From the NCBI GenBank assembly GCA_958298945.1, contig OY282605.1, forward strand, positions 6,967,811-7,031,810: a DNA stretch of 64,000 nucleotides, in the 5' to 3' direction. Shown one piece after another: positions 44,070-53,260 of this stretch. The notes beneath the pieces are model-generated. The model was not told the origin of the DNA and ran no database searches. It was given only the letters and a program-made list of their open reading frames with translations. The translations under genes were made by a program, and so were the position numbers. Positions within the stretch are counted from its first letter, which is position 1, and every line of letters starts with the position of its first letter. Source of the DNA: Atherix ibis. Taxonomy: Eukaryota; Arthropoda; Insecta; Diptera; Athericidae.

Positions 44070-45905
44070 AATCTACCGGGCTAGACATGATCTTAATCGG
44101 TAACCAACGATTAATAATACCATCCCAGTAAATCTAGCTCTCTCTTTTACTGCAAAAGCAGGAGGAACTTCACAGTCAACATCATTAACCCCAGCGCCAG
44201 TGTCACTGTCCGTACCGGAAGCATCACTACAACAATAACAGTAGCAGAATGGACAGCAACATCCTCGTATATAAATAATTTCTATATTCCCCTCCATCTT
44301 CGTTTTCCCACAAAATCTCTTTAATATTTTCCCAACTTATTAATACTTTTCTCCAAGGAATACACATAAGTAAATTACTTTCATTGTGTCTACCTTAACG
44401 TCCAATATTCCAAAATAAATGTAGTTTTCTACTGTAAAATCCCAATCAGTCCTTCTGTGAAATGCCAATGGTTTGAAATTCCATAGAAAGAACTGAACAT
44501 ACTCCTACATGCTGGACGTATTGACATAGCAGTATTAACTGAGACATACTTAACGTCCACGTCGTACTTCACGTTATTTGATTACGATACAACAAACATA
44601 GAAAAATCTGTAACGAAAGCTCACATTAAATACTACAGGAAACCAACTGGGCAACAAAATTACCTTTCAAATATACGAATTTTAATAACTCAGAAACGAA
44701 AAGCTAAACGGAAACGTTTTATGGCAACACTCCAGAATATCTAGCCATAAACAGAAACTAAGCCGACTACAACGAGAACTAACAAAATAAATTAAAAAAG
44801 TATCAAAGCGAACAATATGAACAGTCTACAAGGAATACTGCGCACAACAATTCATTACCGATATCAACAAGACAAATATTGTTTTACCAAAGAACATCTC
44901 ACCGACAGCTGAATTAATGACGGTATCTGAGCATAGAAGATAAGAAACAGTCACTATAAACATAAGCCAAACTAACTCATCATGAGTCGTCTGCCTAAAT
45001 ATTTTAGTCCATTCGAAATTAAAAACGTAATTCACCAAACTTTTCAATAAAAGGAGCAATCTCGGTTAGTAATATTTTTGTTTCTTTGAGAATCAAATAT
45101 TTTCGAACCTCAAAGAAACAAAAAAATATTTTTTATAACTTATATTTTTAATAGTATAAGTTATGTAAAATATATTTTACGCTACTCGGTTCTCCTTTTT
45201 TGTTTATAGATAAATCAGCTTATTACCAATCCTTGGAAAAATCCTTGAAAAACTCATTTCAAAATATCTTCATCTCATTGTTTAATATGCCAAAATTATC
45301 CCTGATCACCAATTTGATTTTCGAATACACCACTTCACAATCTAACATCCAACAACCTCCTTTCTTGAGCGAAAGAAATATTCCTAGATATATGGTATTC
45401 CATGTCATGATCGTGTGTGGCATCCTAGACTGCTCTGAAAACAAGTTCCTTCTCTCCACATATTCGTAGTTTCTTATTTTAAAATCATAGCTTTCTCATC
45501 GTCATTCTCAAGGTAGTATTCTTGGTCCACTTCTGTATAATCTTTATACCTATTATATCACACTCAAATAATCCCAAAACTATACAAATCTGTCGAATCG
45601 AATCTCTTCAATCTAAAATCCTCCAACAAATCTTTTATGCTCCATTCTATGTTCGTAACAAAATCATTCATCGTGACTTAAATATTCCCTTTGCTCATGA
45701 TTTATGTATTGCTCGTTATAAAAAGTTGCATTCCCGATTAACCTGTTATTATAATACTCTTGTAAACAACTCTTCTCGGTTTAACGGCGTTTAACAAGAT
45801 ATTTCGCCAAAGAATCCATTAAGGTGTGTTTACTCTCCCATGCTCCTCTCCTGTCATTATAGTGTCTTTCTCATAAAATCTGCTTGTTACAATATTTATC
45901 AAGTT
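44070..45905 (+). mobile_element. Decayed jockey-like LINE
   Basis: Pieces follow the order of the 26.6 kb element: an ORF1-like stretch (44100-44280), endonuclease remnants near 44440-44620, ORF2 middle near 44690-44850, and reverse-transcriptase and 3' pieces 45210-45830 (GSILGPLLYN, FYVRNKIIHRDLNIPFAHDLCIARYKKLHSRL). Many stops and frameshifts are present. A hairpin at 45071-45130 interrupts it. Confidence 0.75.
45071..45130. repeat. 20-bp-stem hairpin inside the LINE remnant
   Basis: AATATTTTTGTTTCTTTGAG (45071-45090) is repeated inverted at 45109-45130 with two extra A:T bases, around an 18-base loop. Confidence 0.85.
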
Positions 45906-46215
45906 GTATCATATATATAGGGTTTTCCAATAAGAGTGATATAATTTCTAAGTGACGTTTCGGCCATTTATAATATTTTATGATCTGTCAAATTTTTTTT
46001 TCATTATATTCAGTAATGTTACAATTTCATCATGGAGAGATTTACGCAAGAACAACGTTTACAAATTATTCAATTTTATTATCAAAATAATGAAGCTGGT
46101 AACACCGTTACTGTCAATGAAGAGCGCTATAGATCGATAATAACCAACTTTTTATGGCCGAAATTGGAAGAAGTTGATCTTGACAACAACTGGTTCCAAC
46201 AAGACGGGGCTACGT

Positions 46216-47549
46216 CTTAGATTAAAGAATACCTGGATAGGCCCTTACCGTATATGTATACGCAATTTTGTGTACAAATATTTGCTGGGGGGATACGAGT
46301 GTCAAAAACTTTTTATGTAGACATGACACCCACTGCCATCTATGTGTCGTAATGTAAATTTCTTTAATTGCAAAAGCATAATTTATATTTATTTTAATTC
46401 ACTTACTGGAAACAAAGATATAATTTAAATACAACGATAGGTCATTTTTATTTTTTGTACAATCTTTTGATACGAAATCGAATTCTATTTTAGGTTTATT
46501 AAACATTTCGTTAATATCAATCAAATATAAACCGCCTCAATTTTGTAGACTTTCGGAGAGTTTGAAAATTTAATTCACCATGAAAGTGGAGAATGGGGGG
46601 TTAGCTTTATCATTTCTGATGTTGTTATTGTGTCAAATAGTGAAGTGCAAGTGAAAGTGTAGTTTTTATCAATTTGGAAGAATTTACGAAAATATAAGTA
46701 TATTTATAAGTAGTTATATTGTTGCTAGAAATTAATACGAATTTTTTATTTCAGAAAATGAAGTGTTTTATGAAGAATTGCCGCTCAACCGACAAAATGA
46801 GGAATCCGGGAATTTCTTTCTTTCGGTAAGTTAATATTTTGTTTTTTACTTCAGAAATTAAAAAAAAAAAAGTTTATAATGTGTTCAGATGGTTTTGAAT
46901 GATTTATTTTGTGCAAAAAGTGTTTAAAAGTGGAAAGTTCGGCATTCAATGAATGTAAACAAATACGGTGTTGACAGTTCAATGTTTACCATAAAATAGT
47001 ACAGTGCCGGTGTATATAAAGTGTGTGTAAGAAAGTTTAAGGAACCGAATTTTTTTTAATAGTGCAAAAAATACGTGAATTTCTATTAATTCTTAATTGA
47101 AAAAGTAAATGTTACGATCGTATATTTATATGTTAACTTTACAGGTTCCCACAAAATAAATGGTTGCGGGAAAAGTGGATTGTGGCAGCAGCATCCGGTA
47201 TTCCCAAGAATAAATAATATACAGTGAAATAAATAAAATGAAAATACAGAATAAATAAATAAATATTTAAAAAAAAATACTGTGTTTTATTGCATATTTA
47301 CAAAACTAATTCCATCGAACAACAAGACCCGCAATATTAAAAAATCTGCTTCTTTACGCATAAATGATATCACATATGAAAATGGTTTTAAACGAACCGC
47401 TTCAATCGCATACTGAACTTTTAATTTGGCCCCCAATGATTTACGCCATTTCTGTTGTATTGCATGTGTGTGCGTTCTATGAATGTATTGCCACAAAAGT
47501 TGGACAGAATTTTTGTGGAGAGGCCTATCCAGTACTTCTTTAATCTAAG
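46216..47549 (+). mobile_element. P-element-like transposon with THAP gene (1334 bp)
   Basis: Terminal inverted repeats start CTTAGATTAAAG and end CTTTAATCTAAG. A perfect 8-bp target duplication GGCTACGT flanks it (46208-46215 and 47550-47557), the size made by P and hAT transposases. The THAP-encoding gene inside favours the P superfamily, whose transposases begin with a THAP domain. Near the right end an opposing open frame (47496-47287, 69 codons) of unknown nature also ends at a CAATAAA; I do not call it a gene. The catalytic part of a P transposase is absent, so this copy is non-autonomous. Confidence 0.85.
46758..47217 (+). CDS. Truncated THAP-domain protein in the P-like element (two exons)
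   Basis: Exon 1 (46758-46825) ends at TTTCG|GTAAGT and exon 2 (47145-47217) follows TTTACAG. The frame is kept, giving 46 residues. The product begins MKCFMKNCRSTDKMRN, then GISFFR and FPQNKWLREKWIVAAASG. This matches the first half of a THAP zinc finger: a Cys pair four residues apart, the FFxFP block and the invariant Trp. The later Cys-x2-His zinc ligands are missing because a stop follows PKNK, so DNA binding is unlikely. A TTTCAG just before the ATG suggests a further 5' untranslated exon. It is probably a remnant of a P transposase. Confidence 0.7.
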
Positions 47550-47639
47550 GGCTACGTGCCACACAGCACGTGCAACAATCGAATTATTGCAAGAAAAGTT
47601 CGAATCATATCACTCTAATTGGAAAACCCTATATATGTA

Positions 47640-48284
47640 TTATATAAGATTTTTCTGTTTGATTAGTAAAAAAAATGATTGAGGTATTTCTCATACAAAA
47701 CATTCAATTAACTTATTTTTATAAATAATTATTTAGAAAAAACGATTTTCCAACCAAAAATAAAGTTATTTAATAAAAGTACGTATGCACTAAGCTTATA
47801 GAGTAGCATGTACCGGCGTTGTCTACTCTTTGCCTCTTTTTATTTTAACGCAACCAATAGTCACTATCCCAACCTCAAAAAATGGCTAAGTTGAAGCAAA
47901 AATTCCTTGGCTGATTTAGCAAATGCACTTTTCGAAGCTGCAGTTGAAAAATGTCTTCTTCAAACATATTATTTTACGTAAATAAATATATATCAATTGA
48001 ATAAATTCAATTTATATGTTATTAATAAAAATTCTTCAGATATTTTCTAATCTATTTTTATTAAAAGTATTTAATTATGAATTTATTAAAATTTTATTTC
48101 GAACACATTTAAAAGTTTGAAGTTATTCTAGTATCTAGTCGCACTGATACATCAATTCCTAATTACATAATTGCGTTTTTTTTTATAGTTATTCGACTTG
48201 AATTATGAAAGAATCCTTGACAATGTATATGATTTAGGGAGTAAAAAATAAAATAAAACTGAAATTATAGACGATTTTTATTTA
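47640..48284. other. Spacer, no gene seen
   Basis: AT-rich DNA between transposon remnants. No open frame with recognisable content. Confidence 0.45.
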
Positions 48285-48744
48285 TTACCATATATAAAAT
48301 TTAAACGATATCAAAATAGTAAAATTATAAGGATAGTGCGTTGAAATACCTTGATCAAAAAGTTCCCGGAACGATGGGAGTGTGGCGCTCGTGTGTGTGT
48401 TCCACGTACATTGTTCGCGTATGTTTAGTCTCAGATAGCGTACTTTGTTTTTTGGTGGAATGCTATTGCCATCAAGATATATATGAATGGGGTGATCTTT
48501 GCAGAGAAGGTAACATGAACATTCTTCTACTAATTTACCTTCACAAGCTATTTGGATAGTTTTGAGATTATTTGGGTGTGATATAGTAGGTATAAAGATT
48601 ATACAGAAATGGACCAAGAATACTCCCTTGAAAAATGACGATGAGAAAGCTATGATTTTAAAATAAGAAACTACGAGTATGTGGAGAGAAGGAACTTGTT
48701 TTCAGAGCAGTCTAGGATGCCACACACGATCATGACATGTGATA
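48285..48744 (-). mobile_element. Jockey-like LINE fragment with a stray mariner end
   Basis: On the minus strand the sequence encodes VRYLRLNIREQCTWNTHT and related pieces of the LINE ORF2. Its part 48567-48740 is an almost identical inverted copy of 45401-45575. Inside, 48351-48393 (CCTTGATCAAAAAGTTCCCG...) matches the left end of the mariner that begins at 48745, so a mariner terminus without its body sits in the LINE. Confidence 0.75.
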
Positions 48745-50005
48745 CACCACCTTGATCAAAAAGTTACCGGAACGATGGGAGTGTGGCGCTCCCATCGTTT
48801 CGATTTGAGTTCTGTTTGTTAAGTTGGAACATCTGTTGTTGATATTCCCTCTAAATCTTAGCGTCATAGCTTGACATTTGCAAAAGTTATGTAGCCAAGA
48901 GTACATCTATCTCTGTGTGTGTTGGCGATTTTTTACAATTTTAGAAATGGATTTAAATTTGCAACAACGAACTTGTATTAAATTTTGCGTAAAAAACGGA
49001 TTTAATGGTACGCGAACGTTGGAAATGTTGGAAAAGTGTTTCGGCAACGATTCTCTAAAGAAAACGGTCGTTTACCAGTCGCACGAGCGGTTCAAAAGTG
49101 GTGGTGAGTCAATCGAAGATGATGAACGCAGTGGCACACCATCGACATCGAAAACCGACGAAAACATTGATAAAGTAAAAGAAATGTTTGTCAATAACCG
49201 CAAATTAACCATCAGAGAGATAGCGGAGGACTTGAACATTGCCTATGGATCCGTCCAAGACATTCTGGTTAATGATTTGGGTTTCCGTCGTGTAGCAGCA
49301 AAGTTGGTGCCAAAAGATCTCAATTTCATGCAAAAAAGAGACCGTGTTGACGTCGCAAAAGACATGATTTGCGAGGCTGAATCCGATCGCACATTCATCA
49401 AAAGGATCATTACTAGAGACGAGACGTGGGTTTATGAGTACGACACGCAATCCAGACATCAGGCAAGTGAATGGCGTTCACCAAATGAACCGAGACCAAA
49501 AAAACCACGTCGTTTTCAGTCAAAAAAGAAGGCAATGCATCATGAATTTTTGCCAGAAGGCCGGACAGTAAACGAAGAGTATTCGCCGAAAGAGACAAGA
49601 ATTGTGGGCAGAAAACTCGTGTATTTTGCACCATGATAACGCACCGTCGCACAGTGCCATCATTATTCGTAATTTTTTGACGAAAAGTGCAACAAATACA
49701 ATCCAATAACCACCGAATTCAAATGATTTGGCTCCCTGTTACTTCTTTCTGTTCAATCGGGTTAAAAAACCATTACGGGGAACGCGTTTCAACAGCCGAG
49801 AGGAAGTAATGGAAAAATCGCAGGAAGCACTGATAGACATACCGAAAACCGAATATAAAAAAATGTTTCGAGGATTGGATCAAGCGCTAGCATAAGTATG
49901 TTAAAGTCGATGGGGATTACTTTGAAGGAGACAATATAGATTTAGATGAATAAACTTGTATTTTTAATTGTCTGAATAAATTCCGGTAACATTTTGAGCA
50001 AGGTG
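48745..50005 (+). mobile_element. mariner transposon (about 1.26 kb)
   Basis: The left end CACCTTGATCAAAAAGTTAC and the right end (inverted CACCTTGCTCAAAATGTTAC) are inverted repeats. Exact TA borders are unclear by two or three bases. It contains a broken mariner transposase on the plus strand and appears inserted in the LINE fragment to its left. Confidence 0.85.
48948..49890 (+). pseudogene. mariner transposase, broken in the catalytic domain
   Basis: Intact from MDLNLQQRTCIKFCVKNG (48948) through the two helix-turn-helix regions (SGTPSTSKTDENIDKVKEM, REIAEDLNIAYGSVQDIL, RRVAAKLVPKDL) and the first catalytic Asp (IITRDETWVYEYD). A deletion then joins RRFQSKKKA directly to MHHEFLPEGRTVNEEY. 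A frameshift follows near 49600, although ILHHDNAPSH can still be read in another frame. The third catalytic block reads NDLAPCYFFLFNRVKKPLRGTRF with Asp replaced by Tyr. It is inactive. Confidence 0.88.
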
Positions 50006-50176
50006 TTTTGCACAAAAGCTAGCTATAATTTTTCTTGTTGTCTAGTTTTTATGTAGATGACCGATAATTAAAAGCCCATAGGAAAATGTTACTGATACTG
50101 TACGATTGTGCTTGGTAAAGTACTTTTATTGCAGTCACAACTTCGACTTTTTAACAACTTTTACAATAAAATGACA

Positions 50177-50661
50177 ATTCACATTCGATAAATTTGGTAA
50201 ATTCGACAATTCAAAAGGACTGTTTTTTATGATGTACGATTTTATGTTACCTTATCTATGTATAATAGATGCTCATCAAAACAAATAACCATATATGGAA
50301 AACACAAAACAAATGTAAAGTTTATGCAGTTTTTATAGTTATAAGATATCAATAAGATCACGATTGCATTCGGGGATGCGAGGAGAATGACTTATCGAGT
50401 AAAGAGAAGAACCATTTTGAAACCTCAACAAAATGTCTGATCGAAAAGAGAGCAAAAGGAAAGAACGATGCAAAAAAAATTGAAAGAGAAAACAAACTAA
50501 TTAGTTTTAAAATGCTTATTTAAATTTTTATTAAACCATTAAATTTTTTTACAGAAAATAATATGAAAAAGTTCATGATGATCCAACTTCCGCTTCCTTA
50601 AGACAAATTTTATTAGAAAAACAAAATCGATTTGGTGAAGCTATTGAATGAATTCCAACAT
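50177..50661. repeat. 3'-flank repeat shared by three peptidase genes (copy 3)
   Basis: The most complete copy of the block also found at 23630-24006 and 29957-30373. It shows the uninterrupted target (TTATCTATGTATAATAGATG near 50253) of the LINE that hit copy 2. Confidence 0.8.
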
Positions 50662-50666
50662 TTATT
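50661..50666 (-). terminator. AATAAA overlapping the stop codon
   Basis: CAA TAA A on the gene strand, as in the 14.7, 24.0 and 30.4 kb genes. Confidence 0.4.
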
Positions 50667-52698
50667 GTCTTAAATATTCACATTTTCTTGTTGGATTCAT
50701 TGGTGAGCCGAGAGGACATTGAAATGCATCGGCGAAACTCTGCGAATTCGAAACTGATCCAATTACTCGATACAAAGTGGGTGTATGCGACTTGGAAGCC
50801 ACATATTCTTTAAGTTGACTGTCGCTTTGTTCTCCACATTCGGCTTGGGCAAATGCAACAAAAAACAATTGATCGGCGGTCATATTCAAGCTCGAATAGT
50901 ACTTCAATTCGGATTCAATAGCTTTCTCATTCGTAGTTGCCCACTTCTTATAGGCACGGTATGCAAATTCTACACCCTCACCATCTGCAATATTTTCACT
51001 AATTGTCTTATCGGGGTTCACATATAAATCGAGATTGGGTAGTTTGTATTTTTTGTATTGTTCGCGATAACAAGCAGCCCTCACTGCATACGAATATTGA
51101 AGATTTTCGTCAAACCAAACATTTATGTTTCCATCGGCATCATATTTGATACCATCAACGTCAAATCCGTGCATGATCTCGTGACCAATTGTCATACCAA
51201 TGGAACCATACTTAATAAACTTAGGGAAGAGTATGTGGTAAAATGGTGGGAATAAAATGCCAGCATTTAAGAACAATTCACCTTTATCACTTGAATAAAA
51301 AAATGCATTTACTTCATAACAGAAGTCGGTTCCTTTTTCTGCATCTATTTTCCCCCTGCCTTTGATTATACTCAATTCGTTTTCAAAGTATTTCTCTGGG
51401 TCTATATGAATATCTTTATAAAATTCGTCCAGTTTTTCAATGGGCAAATCATCAATATACCCAATTTCGAAACGTGATGCTTCTAACTTTGCTATTGCAG
51501 CCTTCCTTGAATTTTCATCAAGCCAAGTGCTGCTTTCTAATGCATCCTTACCTGCTGCTCTCAAATCCAAAATAATCTCGGTCAGGTCCTTTCGTATTTC
51601 ATCACTGATATATTTATTGGTGAACATTACACTTAATACCGATTGAAATATATCGATGACGTTTGAATAGCAATATTCAGCACTATTTACATTCTCGTCA
51701 GTAAATGGTAAAACTTGTTCGATAATTTTAAGGAAAGCAAAATTTGCATACGTTTCAGGATCCGTTTTTTGCATCAATTCAATCAAATCCTTAAAATACT
51801 CTGGCCATTCTATCCGTATTTCGGAATCTTCATTATATTTACCTGGATCAACAATAGCCAAATAATTTTCCCAATTTATACTCGTCGCTTCGCTGAAAAT
51901 TTTCACTTCAAGCTCTTCTCCACCTTTGTCGTCAATCGAAGTTATGTCCAATAGTTGTTCATCAAAATCTGATACCATTTTATATAATTTGTCCACATAA
52001 CTTGAGGTGACACCTATTATTTCTAGTGTTTTTTTCATATCGTCATCCCAAATTTTCATTAAATTTCGAATGTAGACGGGTTGCAACTGATATTTATTAT
52101 GCCAACCCATTACAGTAGTAATTCCGTATAGGTTGATTCGAGCTGTTAGATTAAGCCAATCGAATTTTTCTGGTGACCAATTTTCATCAAGAGCTGGCCA
52201 TGATCCGAAACTTTTGAGAAAATCGCGAATTGGTTCTGCTACGCCTCTCGTTTTTATATGATTTGTATTCACGCACGATGCGTAGTAATGTTTTACTTTT
52301 CGTACAAGTTCACTATCCTCATCAATAACTTTTTCGGCCATTAAATCATTCAAATTTTTATCGTTCATTTCTTGTATCAAACCATAATTATCACCACCAC
52401 TTTTTCTTTCCACTTCGGCCATTAATGCCCAGTTTCCACACACAAACTCATAGAAGTCATCGCAAGGATTCACTTTTCTATTCAAAGTCTTTCCCATTAA
52501 ATGTGCTTGCATTTTCCGAACTGTAATAACATCTGATATTCCTACTAAGTCCAAATATTTTAAGTTTTCCGATAAATCATTCTCTTCGCATTCTGAAATG
52601 CAATCCTCATCTAAATATGTAGGTAGACCACAGACGTCATAACGTAATACAAACAACATCCAATATGCAATAATTGAAAATAAATAAAATTTCTTCAT
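50662..52698 (-). CDS. Neprilysin-like M13 metallopeptidase, secreted
   Basis: A single-exon gene of 678 aa from the ATG at 52698; the longer frame would start at TTG. Signal peptide and CISECEEN N terminus are like the 24.0 and 30.4 kb proteins. Zinc site HEIMHGFD at 506-513, ENIAD at 568-572, VNAFFYSSDKGE, LNMTADQLFF, SHTPTLYRVIG and CEYLRQ are intact. It is four residues shorter than the 24.0/30.4 kb pair around TDENVNSAEYCYS. The stretch before the active-site His (GEQSDSQLKEYVASKSHTP) differs from both. The 3' flank ties it to those two genes, while its 5' flank is almost the same as that of the 53.3 kb gene. Confidence 0.96.
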   Translation of the reverse strand: MKKFYLFSIIAYWMLFVLRYDVCGLPTYLDEDCISECEENDLSENLKYLDLVGISDVITVRKMQAHLMGKTLNRKVNPCDDFYEFVCGNWALMAEVERKSGGDNYGLIQEMNDKNLNDLMAEKVIDEDSELVRKVKHYYASCVNTNHIKTRGVAEPIRDFLKSFGSWPALDENWSPEKFDWLNLTARINLYGITTVMGWHNKYQLQPVYIRNLMKIWDDDMKKTLEIIGVTSSYVDKLYKMVSDFDEQLLDITSIDDKGGEELEVKIFSEATSINWENYLAIVDPGKYNEDSEIRIEWPEYFKDLIELMQKTDPETYANFAFLKIIEQVLPFTDENVNSAEYCYSNVIDIFQSVLSVMFTNKYISDEIRKDLTEIILDLRAAGKDALESSTWLDENSRKAAIAKLEASRFEIGYIDDLPIEKLDEFYKDIHIDPEKYFENELSIIKGRGKIDAEKGTDFCYEVNAFFYSSDKGELFLNAGILFPPFYHILFPKFIKYGSIGMTIGHEIMHGFDVDGIKYDADGNINVWFDENLQYSYAVRAACYREQYKKYKLPNLDLYVNPDKTISENIADGEGVEFAYRAYKKWATTNEKAIESELKYYSSLNMTADQLFFVAFAQAECGEQSDSQLKEYVASKSHTPTLYRVIGSVSNSQSFADAFQCPLGSPMNPTRKCEYLRQ

Positions 52699-52743
52699 TT
52701 TCAGGAACAAAATCGACAAGGTTCCAGCCACCGTACCGAACAA

Positions 52744-53260
52744 ATTTGAAACTAATTTGATACAATACTTTAAGTACCGAAAATAGCGAAGTTTCTATTA
52801 CTTTATCAACGCAAAAGGTCAACAAATTCGATAAACTTTGTTTAATAATATTTAAAAATCCCTCGGATGCCAATTAAATTAATCAAAACTCTTTCCAAAA
52901 AGCAATTAAAACTGAAAAATTTCCAAATTCTAAAAGTAACTATTATAATGAGTGTGATTAAGAATATAAACAATAATTTCCTCATTAACGAAACTTAACA
53001 CAACATAACACATATTATGCAAAATAAATTCTAGATTCACAAATAATGATAGAAATAAAATCCAATTAAAATTATCAAATTAAATAAGGCGGAACAAGAA
53101 ACTAAATTGAATTATTTTAGGACATCATAAATCCTAAAGTTTTTATTATTAAATGTTATCGAAAACAGTAAAAAAAAGTGCACATAAAAATTAAAAAAGA
53201 ATTTTTTTTTTTAATTAAATTGTAAAAATAGTTAATTAAGACTGAACAACTAATCGTATT
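52744..53260. repeat. Duplicated intergenic block, copy 1
   Basis: The 5' flank of the 50.7 kb gene (also the 3' flank of the 53.3 kb gene) matches 55331-55863 with only scattered differences across about 500 bp, for example CAATTTCCTCATTAACG in both. This marks a recent tandem duplication or conversion. Confidence 0.9.
52751..52838 (-). promoter_or_regulatory. Core promoter: initiator variant plus upstream GATA site
   Basis: AATTAGTTTC puts +1 at 52753, 55 nt before the ATG. The GATA site 52830-52834 is 77 nt upstream, with TTGACCTT between them. The initiator differs by one base from TCAGT. Confidence 0.55.

Larger units (their letters stand above)
45920..47629 (+). mobile_element. Tc1/mariner-like deletion derivative carrying a nested P-like element
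   Basis: Ends GGGTTTTCCAATAAGAGTGA and its inverted copy (ATCACTCTAATTGGAAAACCC) are flanked by TA. Without the insert, the element is about 376 bp. It encodes MERFTQEQRLQIIQFYYQN joined to TVTVNEERYRSIITNFLWP, WFQQDGATS and, after the insert, HTARATIELLQEKF. These are the start and the second catalytic-Asp region of a transposase whose middle and end are deleted. The P-like insertion splits the codon run GATS/HTAR. Confidence 0.88.

Noticed and set aside
46579..46665. Small signal-peptide-like frame (MKVENGGLALSFLMLLLCQIV) in the P-like element
   Set aside because: Only about 25 codons, no partner exon, and it lies in the probable 5' untranslated part of the THAP transcript.
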